This document shows positions 1-9,626 of a stretch of DNA of 64,000 bases, one piece after another. The notes below the pieces were generated by a model. The model was given only the letters and a program-made list of their open reading frames with translations, was not told where the DNA came from and did no database searches. Both the position numbers and the translations under genes were made by a program. Position 1 is the stretch's first letter, and each line of letters opens with the position of its first letter. The stretch comes from Haloterrigena gelatinilytica (lineage in GTDB: Archaea; Halobacteriota; Halobacteria; Halobacteriales; Natrialbaceae), in NCBI RefSeq assembly GCF_013342145.1, contig NZ_JABUQZ010000001.1, positions 2,232,001 to 2,296,000 on the forward strand. Direction: 5' to 3'.

Positions 1-793
1 GGCTGTGGAGTTTGCCGGCCTGGTCGATCAGGTCCTCGGGACCGGCGAAGTAGCCCAGCCGCCAGCCGGTCATCGAGTAGGCCTTCGAGAAGCCGTTGAC
101 CGTGACGGTGCGGTCGGCCATCCCCTCGAGCGTGCCCAGGCTGGTCGGCTCGACGCCGTAGGTGATCTCCTTGTAGATCTCGTCGGAGATCACGGTGATG
201 TCGTGTTCGACGGCCAGATCGCGGACGCCCTCGAGGGCGGCGTCGGAGTAGACGGCGCCGGTGGGGTTCGACGGCGAGTTGACGATCAGCAGTTCGGTCT
301 CGTCGGAGACCGCGGCCTCGAGGTCGTCGAGCGCGGGCTCGAGCTGAAAGTCGGTCTCGGAGAGGTCGACGCGGGTCAGCTCACCGCCGGCCATCTTGAC
401 CATCGCCTCGTAGGAGACCCACGCGGGGTCGAGCAGCGCGACCTCGTCGCCGTCGGCGATCAGCGCCTGGACGATCTCGTACAGCGCCTGCTTCGCGCCG
501 GGCGTGACGATGATCTCCTCGGGGCCGTGGTCGAGGCCGTCGTCGGCGAGTTTCTCCGAGATGGCCTCGCGGAGGTCGATGATCCCCGCGGAGGTGGTGT
601 AGCCGGTGTGGCCGGCGTCCATCGCGTCCTTGCCCGCTTCGACGATGTTCTCGGGGGTCGGGAAGTCGGGCTCGCCGACGGAGAGGTCGACGACGTCGAC
701 GCCGTCGTTTTCGAGTTCGGTGGCGAGCGCGGAGATGGCAAGCGTTGCGGACGGTTCGACTCGGGTCAGACGGTCGGTGAATTCCATGGTCAT
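1..793 (-). CDS. PLP-dependent aminotransferase, class I/II (aspartate aminotransferase type), 3' end cut by window edge
   Basis: A fold-type I aminotransferase that moves an amino group between an amino acid and a 2-oxoacid, acting in the cytoplasm. The visible N-terminal part contains RVEPSATLAISALATEL, then SVGEPDFPTP and YTTSAG, and near the window edge NGFSKAYSMTGWRLGYF, whose Lys is the expected Schiff-base residue. These match the AspB/AspC group. The C-terminal domain lies outside the window. It starts 8-14 bp after ribH on the same strand, so the two are probably co-transcribed. Two in-frame ATGs (ends 793 and 787) are possible. The exact substrate cannot be told from sequence. Confidence 0.88.
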   Translation of the reverse strand, partial: MTMEFTDRLTRVEPSATLAISALATELENDGVDVVDLSVGEPDFPTPENIVEAGKDAMDAGHTGYTTSAGIIDLREAISEKLADDGLDHGPEEIIVTPGAKQALYEIVQALIADGDEVALLDPAWVSYEAMVKMAGGELTRVDLSETDFQLEPALDDLEAAVSDETELLIVNSPSNPTGAVYSDAALEGVRDLAVEHDITVISDEIYKEITYGVEPTSLGTLEGMADRTVTVNGFSKAYSMTGWRLGYFAGPEDLIDQAGKLHS

Positions 794-801
794 CGCTGGT
801 A

Positions 802-1233
802 TTACGCTGAATCTGTAGTCGGATCGGAACCGGGAAGCTGGTCGACGAGGTCGAGCGCGCCGTCGACGGCTTTGCCCGCGTTCTCGACGCGTTCGCGCGC
901 TTCGGCGGCGGACATCCCGGGGCCCGTCACGCCGAGCGTTACGGGTGTATCACGCTCGAGACTGACGTCGGAGAGCCGCTGTGCGGTCGCGTCGGTGATC
1001 ACCTGATCGTGGTCGGTGTCGCCGGTGATGACCGTCCCGATGACGGCCACGGCGTCGACCGCGTCGCGGCGGGCGAGCCGATCCGCGGCCAGCGGCGCGT
1101 CGTACGCGCCCGGGACGCGGACCGTCTCGTACACCTCGGCGCCCGCGGCCTGGGCCGCCTCGAGGGCTTCCTGCTCCATCTGCTCGGTGATCGGCCGGTT
1201 GAACTCCGCGACCACCAGTCCGAGCGTGGTCAT
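802..1233 (-). CDS. ribH: 6,7-dimethyl-8-ribityllumazine synthase
   Basis: Penultimate enzyme of riboflavin synthesis. It condenses 5-amino-6-ribitylaminouracil with 3,4-dihydroxy-2-butanone 4-phosphate. The protein is 143 aa, close to the usual archaeal length. It shows the N-terminal strand LGLVVAEFNRPITEQM, then VRVPGAYDAPLAADRLA, the motif AVAVIGTVITGDTDHDQVI, in which the segment after GTVI and the nearby His match the phosphate-binding and catalytic region, and TPVTLGVTGPGMSAAEARER near the end. It is the first gene of a likely two-gene unit with the downstream aminotransferase. No riboswitch-like leader is evident upstream. Confidence 0.93.
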   Translation of the reverse strand: MTTLGLVVAEFNRPITEQMEQEALEAAQAAGAEVYETVRVPGAYDAPLAADRLARRDAVDAVAVIGTVITGDTDHDQVITDATAQRLSDVSLERDTPVTLGVTGPGMSAAEARERVENAGKAVDGALDLVDQLPGSDPTTDSA

Positions 1234-1361
1234 ACGCCAGCGGTGGAGAGGGGGCCTAAAAGAGGTACCGTTCTCGACCGCTCCGCGACCCGGCGTTCGG
1301 TGTCGTCGCCGTCGAACGGCGACCCGATATGAACGGACCGTCGCGTCTCCCGCGGTCGACC

Positions 1362-3371
1362 CTACTGGCCGGCCGACAGTTCGTGGATCCGATCGGTGAG
1401 TTCGATGACGGCCTGCTCCTGTTTCTCGAACTCGACGACGATTTCGTCCGTCGTCTCCGCGACCGTGTCGGCGTGCCGTTGGACCTCCTTGACCGTGGCC
1501 ATCACCTCTTCGACCGTCGCCGCCTGATCGTCGTTCGCGTTGGCGACCTCCTGGATACCGTCGGCGGCGGTCTGGACGCTATCGGAGATGGTGCTGAACG
1601 ATTGGACCACGTCCCGAATCTCCGACTCGGCGGTGCGAACCTGTTCGTGGGAGGTTTCGACCTCGTCGACGGTCTTGCGGGCCTGCTGTTGGACGTGTTC
1701 GATCCGCGTCGCGATCTCCTCCGTGTGCTCTTGGGTCTCCTCCGCGAGGCGTTTCACCTCGTTGGCGACGACGGCGAAGCCGGCCCCGTCGTCGCTGGCC
1801 TTGGCCGCCTCGATGTTGGCGTTGAGTGCCAGCAGATTCGTCTGGTCGGCGACGTCGGCGATGACCTCGGCGACGTCGCCGATCTCGTCGACCGACTCGT
1901 CTAGCGTCTCGACGGTCTCGACCAGTTCCGCGCTGCTCTCGAGGATCTCGTCGGTGACGTCCGTGGCATCCTCGATGGCCGCGACGCCCCGATCGGCCTC
2001 CGAAAGCGCCTCGTCGGCGGCGTCGGCGACTTCGCCCGAGGACGCCGCCACCTCCTCCATCGTCGCGGAGAACTCCTCGAGTTCCGTGGCGACGGCCTCG
2101 AGGGACTGGTTCTGGCTGGTCACCTGGCCGTCGATCTCGTGGGCGGACTCGGTCGTGCGCTCGATCGAGGCCGCGAGCCCGTCGGTCTGCCGGTTGACGC
2201 GTTCGACGAGTTCCTCGAAGTCGTGGGCCATGTCGTTGACCTCGCCGGTCAACTCGAGGAGCGTCGGATCGACGACCCCGTACTGGTCGTGGAAATCGGC
2301 TCGGGCGGATAGATCGCCGTCGCCGATGCTGCGGAGCGTGCCGGTCACTTCGCCGATCAACTGCTCGACCGATCGCTGGCGGCGCACCGCGTCGGTCCGG
2401 TCGTAGATGAGTTCCAGGACGGTCGCTAGTTCGCCGTCGTCGTCGAACAGCGGCATCGCGAGGAACTCGATGTGGGTCTCCGCGCCCGTGTGGTCTTTCA
2501 TCGTGCTCTGGTCCCCGTAGACGATGCGATCCGCGAAGCCGTAGTCGTCGTCGACGCGTTCGACGTCCCAGGCCGCGTCCGCGTCCCGCGGGTTCTCCGC
2601 GACCTTGTCCGCGAGGGTGTGGTGGCGTCGCCCGTCCGAATACGTCGCCGCGGCCAGGGTCTCGCGGCAGTCGTCGCCGAGGAAGTCGCGGTGATCGGCG
2701 TCCAGATTGAGCAGTCGCCTGTAGGGCCGATTGTAGTACAGCACCGTGTTCTCGTCGTCGATGAGGAAGGCCGGATTCGGAATCGCGTCGAAGACCGTCT
2801 CGAGACCGACCGACTCGAGGCGTTCGTTGTCGGCGTTCTCGTCCGGATCCGACTCGGGCTCCGTCGCGGCGAACTCGTCGACGCCGATCTGGACGTCGAC
2901 CAGCGTCGACTTGAGACCGGCGCGAAGCGTCTCTCGGACGGTCTCGAGGTCGGCGTCCGATTCGTCTTCGCCGTCGATCGACGCGAACGCGTCGTCGATC
3001 AGCCGATCGATCGCGGGCGCGTACGTCGCGACGTACGTCGACGGGGCGATCTCGCGGTCGGCGTGGTCCCTGGCGGCCGCTGCGACGTCTGCCGCCCGGT
3101 CCCCCGCGGTGGGATCGAACAGCCCGGCCGTGAGCTCGGCCTGTGTCGCGACGAGGGAGTCCGGCACGGCCGTCGCCTCGCCGTCGGTGTCGCCGTCGTC
3201 CGCGGCGTATGCGGCCTCGAGATCGGTCGCGGTGACGTCGAGCGTCGGAGATTCCGTCTCGTCGGCGAACGATTCGAGTCGATCGACCGTCTCGGACGTG
3301 TACTCGACCCGTCGTTCGGCCGACTCGGTCCTCGATACTCCGGGTTCATCTCGAGAGATCCGCTGTGCCAT
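1362..3371 (-). CDS. soluble methyl-accepting chemotaxis transducer with PAS domain
   Basis: A haloarchaeal transducer (Htr type) expected to control CheA at a cytoplasmic receptor array. The protein is 669 aa from the ATG at 3371, whose next residues are AQRISRDEP. A longer start at 3422 is possible but adds an unlikely leader. No membrane segment is seen. Residues ~1-180 form an acidic helical region, ~187-325 a PAS domain (FDAIPNPAFLIDDENTVLYYN), ~325-385 a HAMP-like linker, and ~400-669 the coiled-coil signalling domain. The hairpin tip reads TNLLALNANIEAAKASDDGA and is followed by GFAVVANEVKRLAEET. Lack of a sensor membrane domain suggests a cytoplasmic signal, which cannot be identified. 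Confidence 0.9.
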   Translation of the reverse strand: MAQRISRDEPGVSRTESAERRVEYTSETVDRLESFADETESPTLDVTATDLEAAYAADDGDTDGEATAVPDSLVATQAELTAGLFDPTAGDRAADVAAAARDHADREIAPSTYVATYAPAIDRLIDDAFASIDGEDESDADLETVRETLRAGLKSTLVDVQIGVDEFAATEPESDPDENADNERLESVGLETVFDAIPNPAFLIDDENTVLYYNRPYRRLLNLDADHRDFLGDDCRETLAAATYSDGRRHHTLADKVAENPRDADAAWDVERVDDDYGFADRIVYGDQSTMKDHTGAETHIEFLAMPLFDDDGELATVLELIYDRTDAVRRQRSVEQLIGEVTGTLRSIGDGDLSARADFHDQYGVVDPTLLELTGEVNDMAHDFEELVERVNRQTDGLAASIERTTESAHEIDGQVTSQNQSLEAVATELEEFSATMEEVAASSGEVADAADEALSEADRGVAAIEDATDVTDEILESSAELVETVETLDESVDEIGDVAEVIADVADQTNLLALNANIEAAKASDDGAGFAVVANEVKRLAEETQEHTEEIATRIEHVQQQARKTVDEVETSHEQVRTAESEIRDVVQSFSTISDSVQTAADGIQEVANANDDQAATVEEVMATVKEVQRHADTVAETTDEIVVEFEKQEQAVIELTDRIHELSAGQ

Positions 3372-3522
3372 GTGGGTTGGCGGACCAAAGCACCCCTCTG
3401 TAAATTCGTTATTGGCCGCCAAGTGACACGTCGCGGGAACCCGTCGATTCGCCGGGTTCCGCCGGATGCATCGACGGGGCTGCGACCGGCCGGTCAGGAC
3501 CGCGGATAGCGGAGTGAGAACC

Positions 3523-3529
3523 CTTAAGC
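3523..3529 (+). promoter_or_regulatory. TATA box of purK-purE
   Basis: The AT-rich heptamer in CCCTTAAGCG lies 25-31 nt before the purK ATG at 3554, the spacing expected for a leaderless haloarchaeal transcript. Confidence 0.5.
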
Positions 3530-3553
3530 GGAGCGAACGTCAACCGCCGCGCA

Positions 3554-4717
3554 ATGACAACGCTACGGACGCCGGGACCGACGCTCGGGGTCGTCGGCGG
3601 CGGACAGCTCGGACGGATGCTCGCCGAGGCGGCATCGCCGCTGGGGGTCGAGGTCGTCGTGCTCGATCCGACGCCGGACTGTCCGGCGGCGCCGGTCGCC
3701 CGCGACCAGATCGTCGCCGACTTCGACGACGAGGCGGGAATCCGCGAACTCGCCGCGCGCGCGGACGTGCTCACCTTCGAGATCGAACTCGCCGACCAGG
3801 ACGTCTTAGAACGCGTCAGTGAGGACTCCGGAACGCCGGTCCACCCGAAGCCGTCGACGCTGCGAACGATCCACGACAAACTCGTCCAGAAGCGCGAACT
3901 CGAGGCCGCGGGCGTTCCGGTGCCGCCGTTCCGCGAGGTCGAGGACGCCGACGACATTCGCGACGCCATCGACGACTACGGCGCGCCGGTAATGTTGAAG
4001 GCTCGTACGGGCGGCTACGACGGCCGCGGCAACGTCCCGGTCGAGTCGAAAGCCGACGCAGAGGACGCCCTCGAGTCGGTCGCCGGCCCCGCGATGGTCG
4101 AGTCGTTCGTCGACTTCGAGCGCGAGGTCTCGGTCATCGCCGTCAAGGGAGACGACGAGGTCGCGACCTTCCCGCTGGGCGAGAACGTCCACGTCGACGA
4201 GATCCTCCGGGAGACGATCGTCCCCGCGCGCTCGAGCGAGGCCGCAGCCGAACGCGCCTACGACGTCGCGCGGGACGTCCTCGAGGTGATGGACGGACGC
4301 GGGGTGTACGGCATCGAACTCTTCGAAACGCCCGACGGCGAAATCCTGCTCAACGAGATCGCGCCGCGCCCGCACAACTCCGGTCACTGGACGATCGAGG
4401 GCGCCCAGAGCTCGCAGTTCGAACAGCACACCCGCGCCGTGCTGGGCTGGCCGCTCGGTTCGACGAACCTGCGCTCGCCGACCGTGCTGACCAACCTGCT
4501 CGGCGATGTCGACGAGGAACGGCGCGCGGAGTTGGGCGATATCGACCGTCTTCTCGAGACCCCCGGCGCGAACCTCCACTGGTACGGGAAGCGCCAGGTT
4601 CGGCCGCTGCGCAAGATGGGCCACGTGACGGTGTCGGCCGAAGACGAGGACGCCGACGTCGAGGCGCTCTTGGAGACCGCGCGCGAACTCGAGGACGCGG
4701 TCACGTTCCGGAACTGA
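3554..4717 (+). CDS. purK: 5-(carboxyamino)imidazole ribonucleotide synthase (PurK)
   Basis: ATP-grasp enzyme of de novo purine synthesis that carboxylates aminoimidazole ribonucleotide to N5-CAIR using ATP and bicarbonate. The protein is 387 aa. The N-terminus has the glycine-rich GVVGGGQLGRMLAEAASPLG. The ATP-grasp core includes PVMLKARTGGYDGRGN near residue 147, and ELFETPDGEILLNEIAPRPH supplies metal-binding Glu and Asn residues, with NSGHWTIEGAQSSQFEQH after it. The start at 3554 follows a TATA-like box at leaderless distance. purE lies 57 bp downstream on the same strand and performs the next reaction. Confidence 0.95.
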   Translation: MTTLRTPGPTLGVVGGGQLGRMLAEAASPLGVEVVVLDPTPDCPAAPVARDQIVADFDDEAGIRELAARADVLTFEIELADQDVLERVSEDSGTPVHPKPSTLRTIHDKLVQKRELEAAGVPVPPFREVEDADDIRDAIDDYGAPVMLKARTGGYDGRGNVPVESKADAEDALESVAGPAMVESFVDFEREVSVIAVKGDDEVATFPLGENVHVDEILRETIVPARSSEAAAERAYDVARDVLEVMDGRGVYGIELFETPDGEILLNEIAPRPHNSGHWTIEGAQSSQFEQHTRAVLGWPLGSTNLRSPTVLTNLLGDVDEERRAELGDIDRLLETPGANLHWYGKRQVRPLRKMGHVTVSAEDEDADVEALLETARELEDAVTFRN

Positions 4718-4774
4718 ACCGCCGACCGGCTCGTTTACCACCGTTTGAAGTCACCAGCGCGACCATCTCCACCC

Positions 4775-5407
4775 ATGAGCGATAGCGTCAGCGATCTCAT
4801 CGACCGCCTGCACCGCGAGGCCGACCAGGACCGCCCGAACGCGGAGACGCCCGACGTCGGCATCGTCATGGGCAGCGACTCCGACCTCGAGACGATGATG
4901 ACCGGCGGCCGGCGTCGCGGCGCCTACGACGCCTTCGTCGACGAACTCGGCTTCGCCGAGCAGACCGATTACGAGGAACCGCCCGAAGAGCGCTTCACCT
5001 TCGAAACCTACGTCACTTCGGCCCACCGGACGCCGGACTTAATGACCGCTTACGCCGAGACGGCGGCGGACCGCGGCCTCGAGGTCATCATCGCGGGCGC
5101 GGGCGGGAAGTCCGCGGACCTGCCGAACATGACCGCCTCGATCGCCTACCCCCTGCCGGTAATCGGCGTTCCCGTCCAGGAGAAGTCGGTCGACAGCGTC
5201 ATCGGCATGCCGACCGGCGCGCCGCTCGTGGCGGTCGACGCCGGCAAATCGTTCAACGCCGCGCTGTCGGCGGCCCAGATTCTCGCCCGACAGCACGAGA
5301 CCGTCCGCGAGCGACTCGTGGACTACCACGACGGACTCCGAGAGGGTGTCGGCGACGTATCGCGACGGCTGCACGATCAGGGTACCGCGAACTTCTCGAG
5401 CGAGTAA
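4775..5407 (+). CDS. purE: 5-(carboxyamino)imidazole ribonucleotide mutase (PurE)
   Basis: Converts N5-CAIR made by PurK to CAIR in purine synthesis. The protein is 210 aa from the ATG at 4775. It shows GIVMGSDSDLETM, TYVTSAHRTPDLM and IIAGAGGKSADLPNMTA, with PLPVIGVPVQ after, all hallmark PurE segments. Compared with bacterial PurE there is a ~30-aa insert between the GSDSD motif and the SAHRTP motif (residues ~40-75) and an N-terminal extension of ~25 aa, as I recall for haloarchaeal PurE. A run of five T residues at 5455-5459 after the gene could end transcription. Confidence 0.95.
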   Translation: MSDSVSDLIDRLHREADQDRPNAETPDVGIVMGSDSDLETMMTGGRRRGAYDAFVDELGFAEQTDYEEPPEERFTFETYVTSAHRTPDLMTAYAETAADRGLEVIIAGAGGKSADLPNMTASIAYPLPVIGVPVQEKSVDSVIGMPTGAPLVAVDAGKSFNAALSAAQILARQHETVRERLVDYHDGLREGVGDVSRRLHDQGTANFSSE

Positions 5408-5756
5408 TCGGCCGCCGAATCGTACAGCCGTCATTACGGACGGGACGCCGTTCGTTTTTCCACTCAATCATCATTCTGATATCAGATTGGGGGCCGGAAT
5501 AGTGACCGTTTGATCGACTTTGGAGTCGATCGTCAGCCGTTGCTACCGTCGAAAACGACCGCGTCGTCCCTCGAGCGCGATCGGTCGTAATCAGTTACTA
5601 CCGATTCGTACAGCCTACATATGCTGAACTATCACATACGATTCCGATTTGCCGTCGAAATTCATCACGAACGTCGGTGGAGGATGCCTGATTTTGCCGA
5701 AAAACGAACAATCAACCCTTATATGCGTGCGGTTGGAACCCTCGAACGTTACGGAG
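5408..5756. other. intergenic region before the nuo operon
   Basis: About 350 bp without a convincing gene. It holds the probable purE terminator (T-run at 5455-5459) and, at its right end, the TATA box for nuoA. The base composition is more AT-rich than the flanking genes. An in-frame ATG-less extension upstream of nuoA exists but lacks coding character. Confidence 0.6.
5716..5725 (+). promoter_or_regulatory. TATA box of the nuo operon
   Basis: CCCTTATATG lies 32-41 nt before the nuoA ATG at 5757, predicting a transcription start about 5-15 nt before the start codon. Confidence 0.55.
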
Positions 5757-6170
5757 ATGAATGACTGGATCGCTATCGGGGCGCTGGCGCTCGTGGGACT
5801 GTTGATACCGCTCGGAATGATGGCGGTATCCTACCTCCTGCGGCCGACCGTTCCCGAAACGAGCAAACGCGCCACCTACGAGAGTGGCGAGATCCCCACC
5901 GGCGGGACGCGCGTCCGGTTCAACATCCAGTACTACACGGTTGCACTTCTGTTCCTCGTCTTCGATATCGAGACCGTCCTCCTGTTCCCCTGGGCGGTCG
6001 TGTACCTGGATGCCGTCGAATCGGATTCCGTCTCGTTGCTCGAGATTCTCGGGCCAATGTTGCTGTTCGTCGCCATCCTGTTGGTCGGACTCGCGTGGGC
6101 GTGGCGCAACGGCGCAGTACAGTGGGCACAGACACCCCGTCAGGCAGCGGCCGACTCTGACCGACAATGA
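5757..6170 (+). CDS. nuoA: NADH-quinone oxidoreductase-like subunit A
   Basis: Small membrane subunit (137 aa) of the complex I-like respiratory enzyme. Three hydrophobic segments are visible: residues ~4-25, ~60-80 (TVALLFLVFDIETVLLFPW) and ~95-115. The loop TYESGEIPTGGTRVRFNIQYY matches the conserved cytoplasmic loop of NuoA. The ATG at 5757 (MNDWIAIGALAL) is preferred to an upstream in-frame GTG or ATG because it directly begins the first membrane helix. It overlaps nuoB by 4 bp (ATGA), so translation is coupled. First gene of the eleven-gene operon. Confidence 0.92.
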   Translation: MNDWIAIGALALVGLLIPLGMMAVSYLLRPTVPETSKRATYESGEIPTGGTRVRFNIQYYTVALLFLVFDIETVLLFPWAVVYLDAVESDSVSLLEILGPMLLFVAILLVGLAWAWRNGAVQWAQTPRQAAADSDRQ

Positions 6171-6874
6171 GTAGCAACAATCCACGGCAACAGATCCACG
6201 GCAGCACCGCACCGTCGACGGACACCCGCGACTCGCGGATCGGCGAGGGGCCCGACGACCGGTTCAACTCGAAGCTCCGGGAAGCGTTCGGTTCGACGCC
6301 GTTCATCCTCACCAAGTTCGACAAGTTCATGAACTGGGTGCGGGGCAACTCGATGTTCATGCTGCAGTTCGGGATCGCTTGCTGCAGCATCGAAATGATG
6401 CACACCTACGCGATCAAACACGACCTCGATCGCTTCGGCGCCGGCGTCCCTCGCGCCTCGCCGCGACAGGCCGACGTGATGATCGTTCCGGGAACGATCG
6501 TCTCGAAGTTCGGCCCCCGCATGAAGCGGGTCTACGACCAGATGCCGGAACCGAAGTTCGTCGTCGGGATGGGATCGTGTACGATCTCCGGCGGCCCCTT
6601 CCAGGAAGGGTACAACGTCGTCAAGGGCGCCGAGGAGATCATCCCGGTCGACATCCACGTCCCGGGTTGTCCGCCCCGTCCCGAGGCGCTGGTCTACGGC
6701 ATCGCCAAACTGCAAGAGCGGATCCGAAACGGCGAGTCGTCACCCGTCGTCGTCAAACCCTACGAACTCGAGGAGTTCGGCGACCTGCCACAGGACGAAC
6801 TCGTCCAGAAACTCGCGAGCGAGATCGACGAGGAAGACCTCGTCATGCGCTACAACTGGGCTGATTCGCCATGA
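6167..6874 (+). CDS. nuoB: NADH-quinone oxidoreductase-like subunit B (cluster N2 subunit)
   Basis: Peripheral-arm subunit holding the terminal [4Fe-4S] cluster N2, which passes electrons to quinone. The protein is 235 aa with a ~60-aa polar N-terminal extension. Cluster ligands are visible: the paired Cys in [12 protein letters not shown], Cys in [13 protein letters not shown], and Cys in [32 protein letters not shown] is also typical. The C-terminus continues ~45 aa beyond the conserved core and is acidic. ATGA overlaps link it to nuoA and nuoCD. Confidence 0.95.
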   Translation: MSSNNPRQQIHGSTAPSTDTRDSRIGEGPDDRFNSKLREAFGSTPFILTKFDKFMNWVRGNSMFMLQFGIACCSIEMMHTYAIKHDLDRFGAGVPRASPRQADVMIVPGTIVSKFGPRMKRVYDQMPEPKFVVGMGSCTISGGPFQEGYNVVKGAEEIIPVDIHVPGCPPRPEALVYGIAKLQERIRNGESSPVVVKPYELEEFGDLPQDELVQKLASEIDEEDLVMRYNWADSP

Positions 6875-8529
6875 GCACGGGACTCGAACGCGACCGAGTG
6901 CCGGTCGAGGTCACCGAGGACGACCTCGAGGCGATCGTCGGCGATCGCGCGCTCGCGCGCGACGATCACCTGAACGCGCCCGGATTCGTCGTCCGCCCGG
7001 ACGACGTCCGGGACGTCCTCTCGGATCTGAAAGAGCGGGCCGGGTTCGACCACCTCTCGAACCTGACCGCCCAGCAGTACGAGGATCGGTACGAGTCGAT
7101 CTACCACCTGACCAAGTACGCCGACCGCACCCAGGAGGTCTCGATCGTCGTTCCGACGCCGATCGACGACCCGGTCAGCGAGTCCGCCGCGCCGGTGTTC
7201 TCGACGGCCGACTGGCACGAGCGAGAGGCCTTCGACCTCGTCGGCATCGACTACGAGGGCCATCCGGACCCGCGACGGATCCTCCTGCCGGAAACCTGGC
7301 AGGGACACCCGCTCTCGAAGGATTACGACCAGGAGAAACCGCAGCTGGTCACCCTCACGGACCACGCCAATCCGATCCAGCCGGACCACCACGACGCCGA
7401 GTCGGACACGATGTTCCTGAACATCGGTCCCCACCATCCGGCGACCCACGGCGTGCTTCACCTCGAGACGGTGTTAGACGGGGAGACGGTCGTCGACGTC
7501 GACCCCGACATCGGCTACCTCCACCGCTGCGAGGAGCAGATGTGCCAGAACGGCACGTACCGCCACCAGATCATGCCCTACCCGGACCGCTGGGACTACG
7601 TCTCGGCGGGGCTGTTGAACGAGTGGGCCTACGCGCGCGTCGCGGAGGATCTGGCCGACATCGAGGTGCCCGACTACGCCCAGGTCATCCGAACCATGGG
7701 CGCCGAACTCTGTCGGATCGCCTCCCACATGCTCGCGCTGGCGACGTTCGCGCTGGACGTCTACGGCGACTTCACCGCCATCTTCCAGTACGGGATGCGC
7801 GATCGGGAAGTCGTCCAGGACATCCTCGAGGACCTCACCGGCCAGCGGCTCATGTTCAACTACTTCCGGCTGGGCGGGGTCGCCTGGGATCTGCCGGAAC
7901 CCCGCGACGAGTTCGTCGCGAAGACGCGGGACTTCCTCGACGAACTGCCGGCCAAGGTCGACGAGTACCACGACCTGCTCACCAGCAACGAGATCTTCCA
8001 GGTCCGAACTCACGACACCGGCATTATCGAGCCCGATGTGGCGAAGGACTACGGCTGTACGGGGCCCGTCGCCCGCGGCTCGGGCATCGACTACGACCTC
8101 CGGCGCGACGACCCCTACGGCTACTACGACGAACTCGAGTGGGACGTCGTCACCGAGCCGGGCTGTGACAACTACAGCCGCGTTCTCGTGCGCATGCAGG
8201 AGGTCGAGGAGTCGGCCAAGATCATCGAGCAGTGTCTCGACCTGCTCGAGGACTGGCCCGAAGACGAGCGGGAGATCCAGGCCAACGTGCCGCGGACGCT
8301 GAAGCCGGACGCCGACACCGAAGTCTACCGCGCCGTCGAAGGCGCGAAGGGCGAACTCGGCATCTACATCCGGGCCGACGGCACCGACAAGCCGGCCCGA
8401 TTCAAGATCCGCAGCCCGTGTTTCCACAACCTCTCGGCGCTGCCGGAGATGGCGAACGGCGAGTACGTGCCGGACCTGATCGCGTCGCTCGGTAGCTTAG
8501 ATATCGTTCTCGGGGAGGTGGACCGATAA
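6871..8529 (+). CDS. nuoCD: fused NADH-quinone oxidoreductase-like subunits C and D
   Basis: Fusion of the two peripheral-arm subunits that flank the quinone site. The protein is 552 aa. NuoC-like residues ~1-170 contain EREAFDLVGIDYEGHPDPRR, and NuoD-like residues ~175-552 begin with FLNIGPHHPATHGVLH, a segment that lines the quinone cavity, followed by DIGYLHRCEEQM and later GYYDELEWDVV. It ends with ASLGSLDIVLGEVDR, the usual NuoD C-terminus. The fusion itself is common in archaea and several bacteria. Confidence 0.94.
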   Translation: MSTGLERDRVPVEVTEDDLEAIVGDRALARDDHLNAPGFVVRPDDVRDVLSDLKERAGFDHLSNLTAQQYEDRYESIYHLTKYADRTQEVSIVVPTPIDDPVSESAAPVFSTADWHEREAFDLVGIDYEGHPDPRRILLPETWQGHPLSKDYDQEKPQLVTLTDHANPIQPDHHDAESDTMFLNIGPHHPATHGVLHLETVLDGETVVDVDPDIGYLHRCEEQMCQNGTYRHQIMPYPDRWDYVSAGLLNEWAYARVAEDLADIEVPDYAQVIRTMGAELCRIASHMLALATFALDVYGDFTAIFQYGMRDREVVQDILEDLTGQRLMFNYFRLGGVAWDLPEPRDEFVAKTRDFLDELPAKVDEYHDLLTSNEIFQVRTHDTGIIEPDVAKDYGCTGPVARGSGIDYDLRRDDPYGYYDELEWDVVTEPGCDNYSRVLVRMQEVEESAKIIEQCLDLLEDWPEDEREIQANVPRTLKPDADTEVYRAVEGAKGELGIYIRADGTDKPARFKIRSPCFHNLSALPEMANGEYVPDLIASLGSLDIVLGEVDR

Positions 8530-8531
8530 CC

Positions 8532-9626
8532 ATGGTGGGTGGATACGCGACGGCGCCGCTCCAGAACGGCGACACGATCTTGCTCCCCGAGCGGATCGGC
8601 GAGCTAACGGGGTTAGACGGCTTCGGCGTCGGGGGCGAACTGCTCGCGACGTTCCTCGCCGCGTTCGTCATCGGGAACCTGATGCTGGCGATGACCGGCG
8701 TCGCCGGCCCGTGGGCGAAGCGAAAGATCACCGCCGCGTTCACCGACCGGATCGCGGTCAACCGGCTCGGACCGGGGGGGATCTTCATCATCCTCGCCGA
8801 CGCCGTTCGCCTCCTGTCGAAGGAGTTGGTCGTTCCCGAGAACGCCGACCGACCGGCCTACGACCTCGCGCCGATCGTCGTCGCGGGCTCGGCCCTGCTC
8901 GGCTTCGCCGTGATCCCGATGGGCAGCGGCGTCCACCTCGCCGATCCCGAAGTCGGACTGGCGTACGTCTTCGCCGTCTCGGGGATCGCGAGCCTCGGAC
9001 TGGTGATGGCCGGCTACTCCTCGGCGAACAAGTACTCGCTGATCGGCGGCCTCCGCGCGGTGGCACAGAACATCGCCTACGAGATCCCGCTGGTCGTCAC
9101 CGGGATGTCGGTCGTGATCTTCGCCGGCACCCTCCAGATGAGCGAGATCGTCGCGGCCCAGGCCGAGCCGCTGGTTTCGTTCGCCGGCCTGGACATCCCG
9201 CGGTGGTACGCGGTGGTCAACCCGTTCGCGTTCGTCCTCTTCCTGGTCGCGAATTTCGCGGAAGTCGGCCGTAACCCGTTCGACACGCCGGAAGCGCCGA
9301 CCGAGATCGTCGCCGGGTACCAGACCGAGTACTCCTCGGTCTACTTCGTGCTGATCTACCTCGGGGAGTTCCTCCACATCTTCCTCGGGGGCGGGATCAT
9401 CGCGACGATCTTCCTCGGCGGTCCGGCCGGACCCGGGCCGGCGGAACTCGGCATCGTCTGGTTCATCGTCAAGATCTGGGCGATATTCCTCCTGACCCAG
9501 TGGCTCCGCTCGGCGGTGCCCCGGGTCCGGATCGACCAACTGATCGAGATCGGCTGGAAGGGACTGCTCGTCCTTTCCTTCGCGAACCTCATCCTCACCG
9601 CAGTGATCGTGGGGGTCCTAGCATGA
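8532..9626 (+). CDS. nuoH: NADH-quinone oxidoreductase-like subunit H
   Basis: Membrane subunit (364 aa) at the junction of peripheral and membrane arms, forming part of the quinone entry channel. About eight hydrophobic helices are visible. The conserved loop appears as EVGRNPFDTPEAPTEIVAGY followed by QTEYSSVYF, in which the acidic residues are usually needed for coupling. An in-frame ATG at 8532 follows the nuoCD stop after only 2 bp. The stop overlaps the nuoI start. Confidence 0.94.
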   Translation: MVGGYATAPLQNGDTILLPERIGELTGLDGFGVGGELLATFLAAFVIGNLMLAMTGVAGPWAKRKITAAFTDRIAVNRLGPGGIFIILADAVRLLSKELVVPENADRPAYDLAPIVVAGSALLGFAVIPMGSGVHLADPEVGLAYVFAVSGIASLGLVMAGYSSANKYSLIGGLRAVAQNIAYEIPLVVTGMSVVIFAGTLQMSEIVAAQAEPLVSFAGLDIPRWYAVVNPFAFVLFLVANFAEVGRNPFDTPEAPTEIVAGYQTEYSSVYFVLIYLGEFLHIFLGGGIIATIFLGGPAGPGPAELGIVWFIVKIWAIFLLTQWLRSAVPRVRIDQLIEIGWKGLLVLSFANLILTAVIVGVLA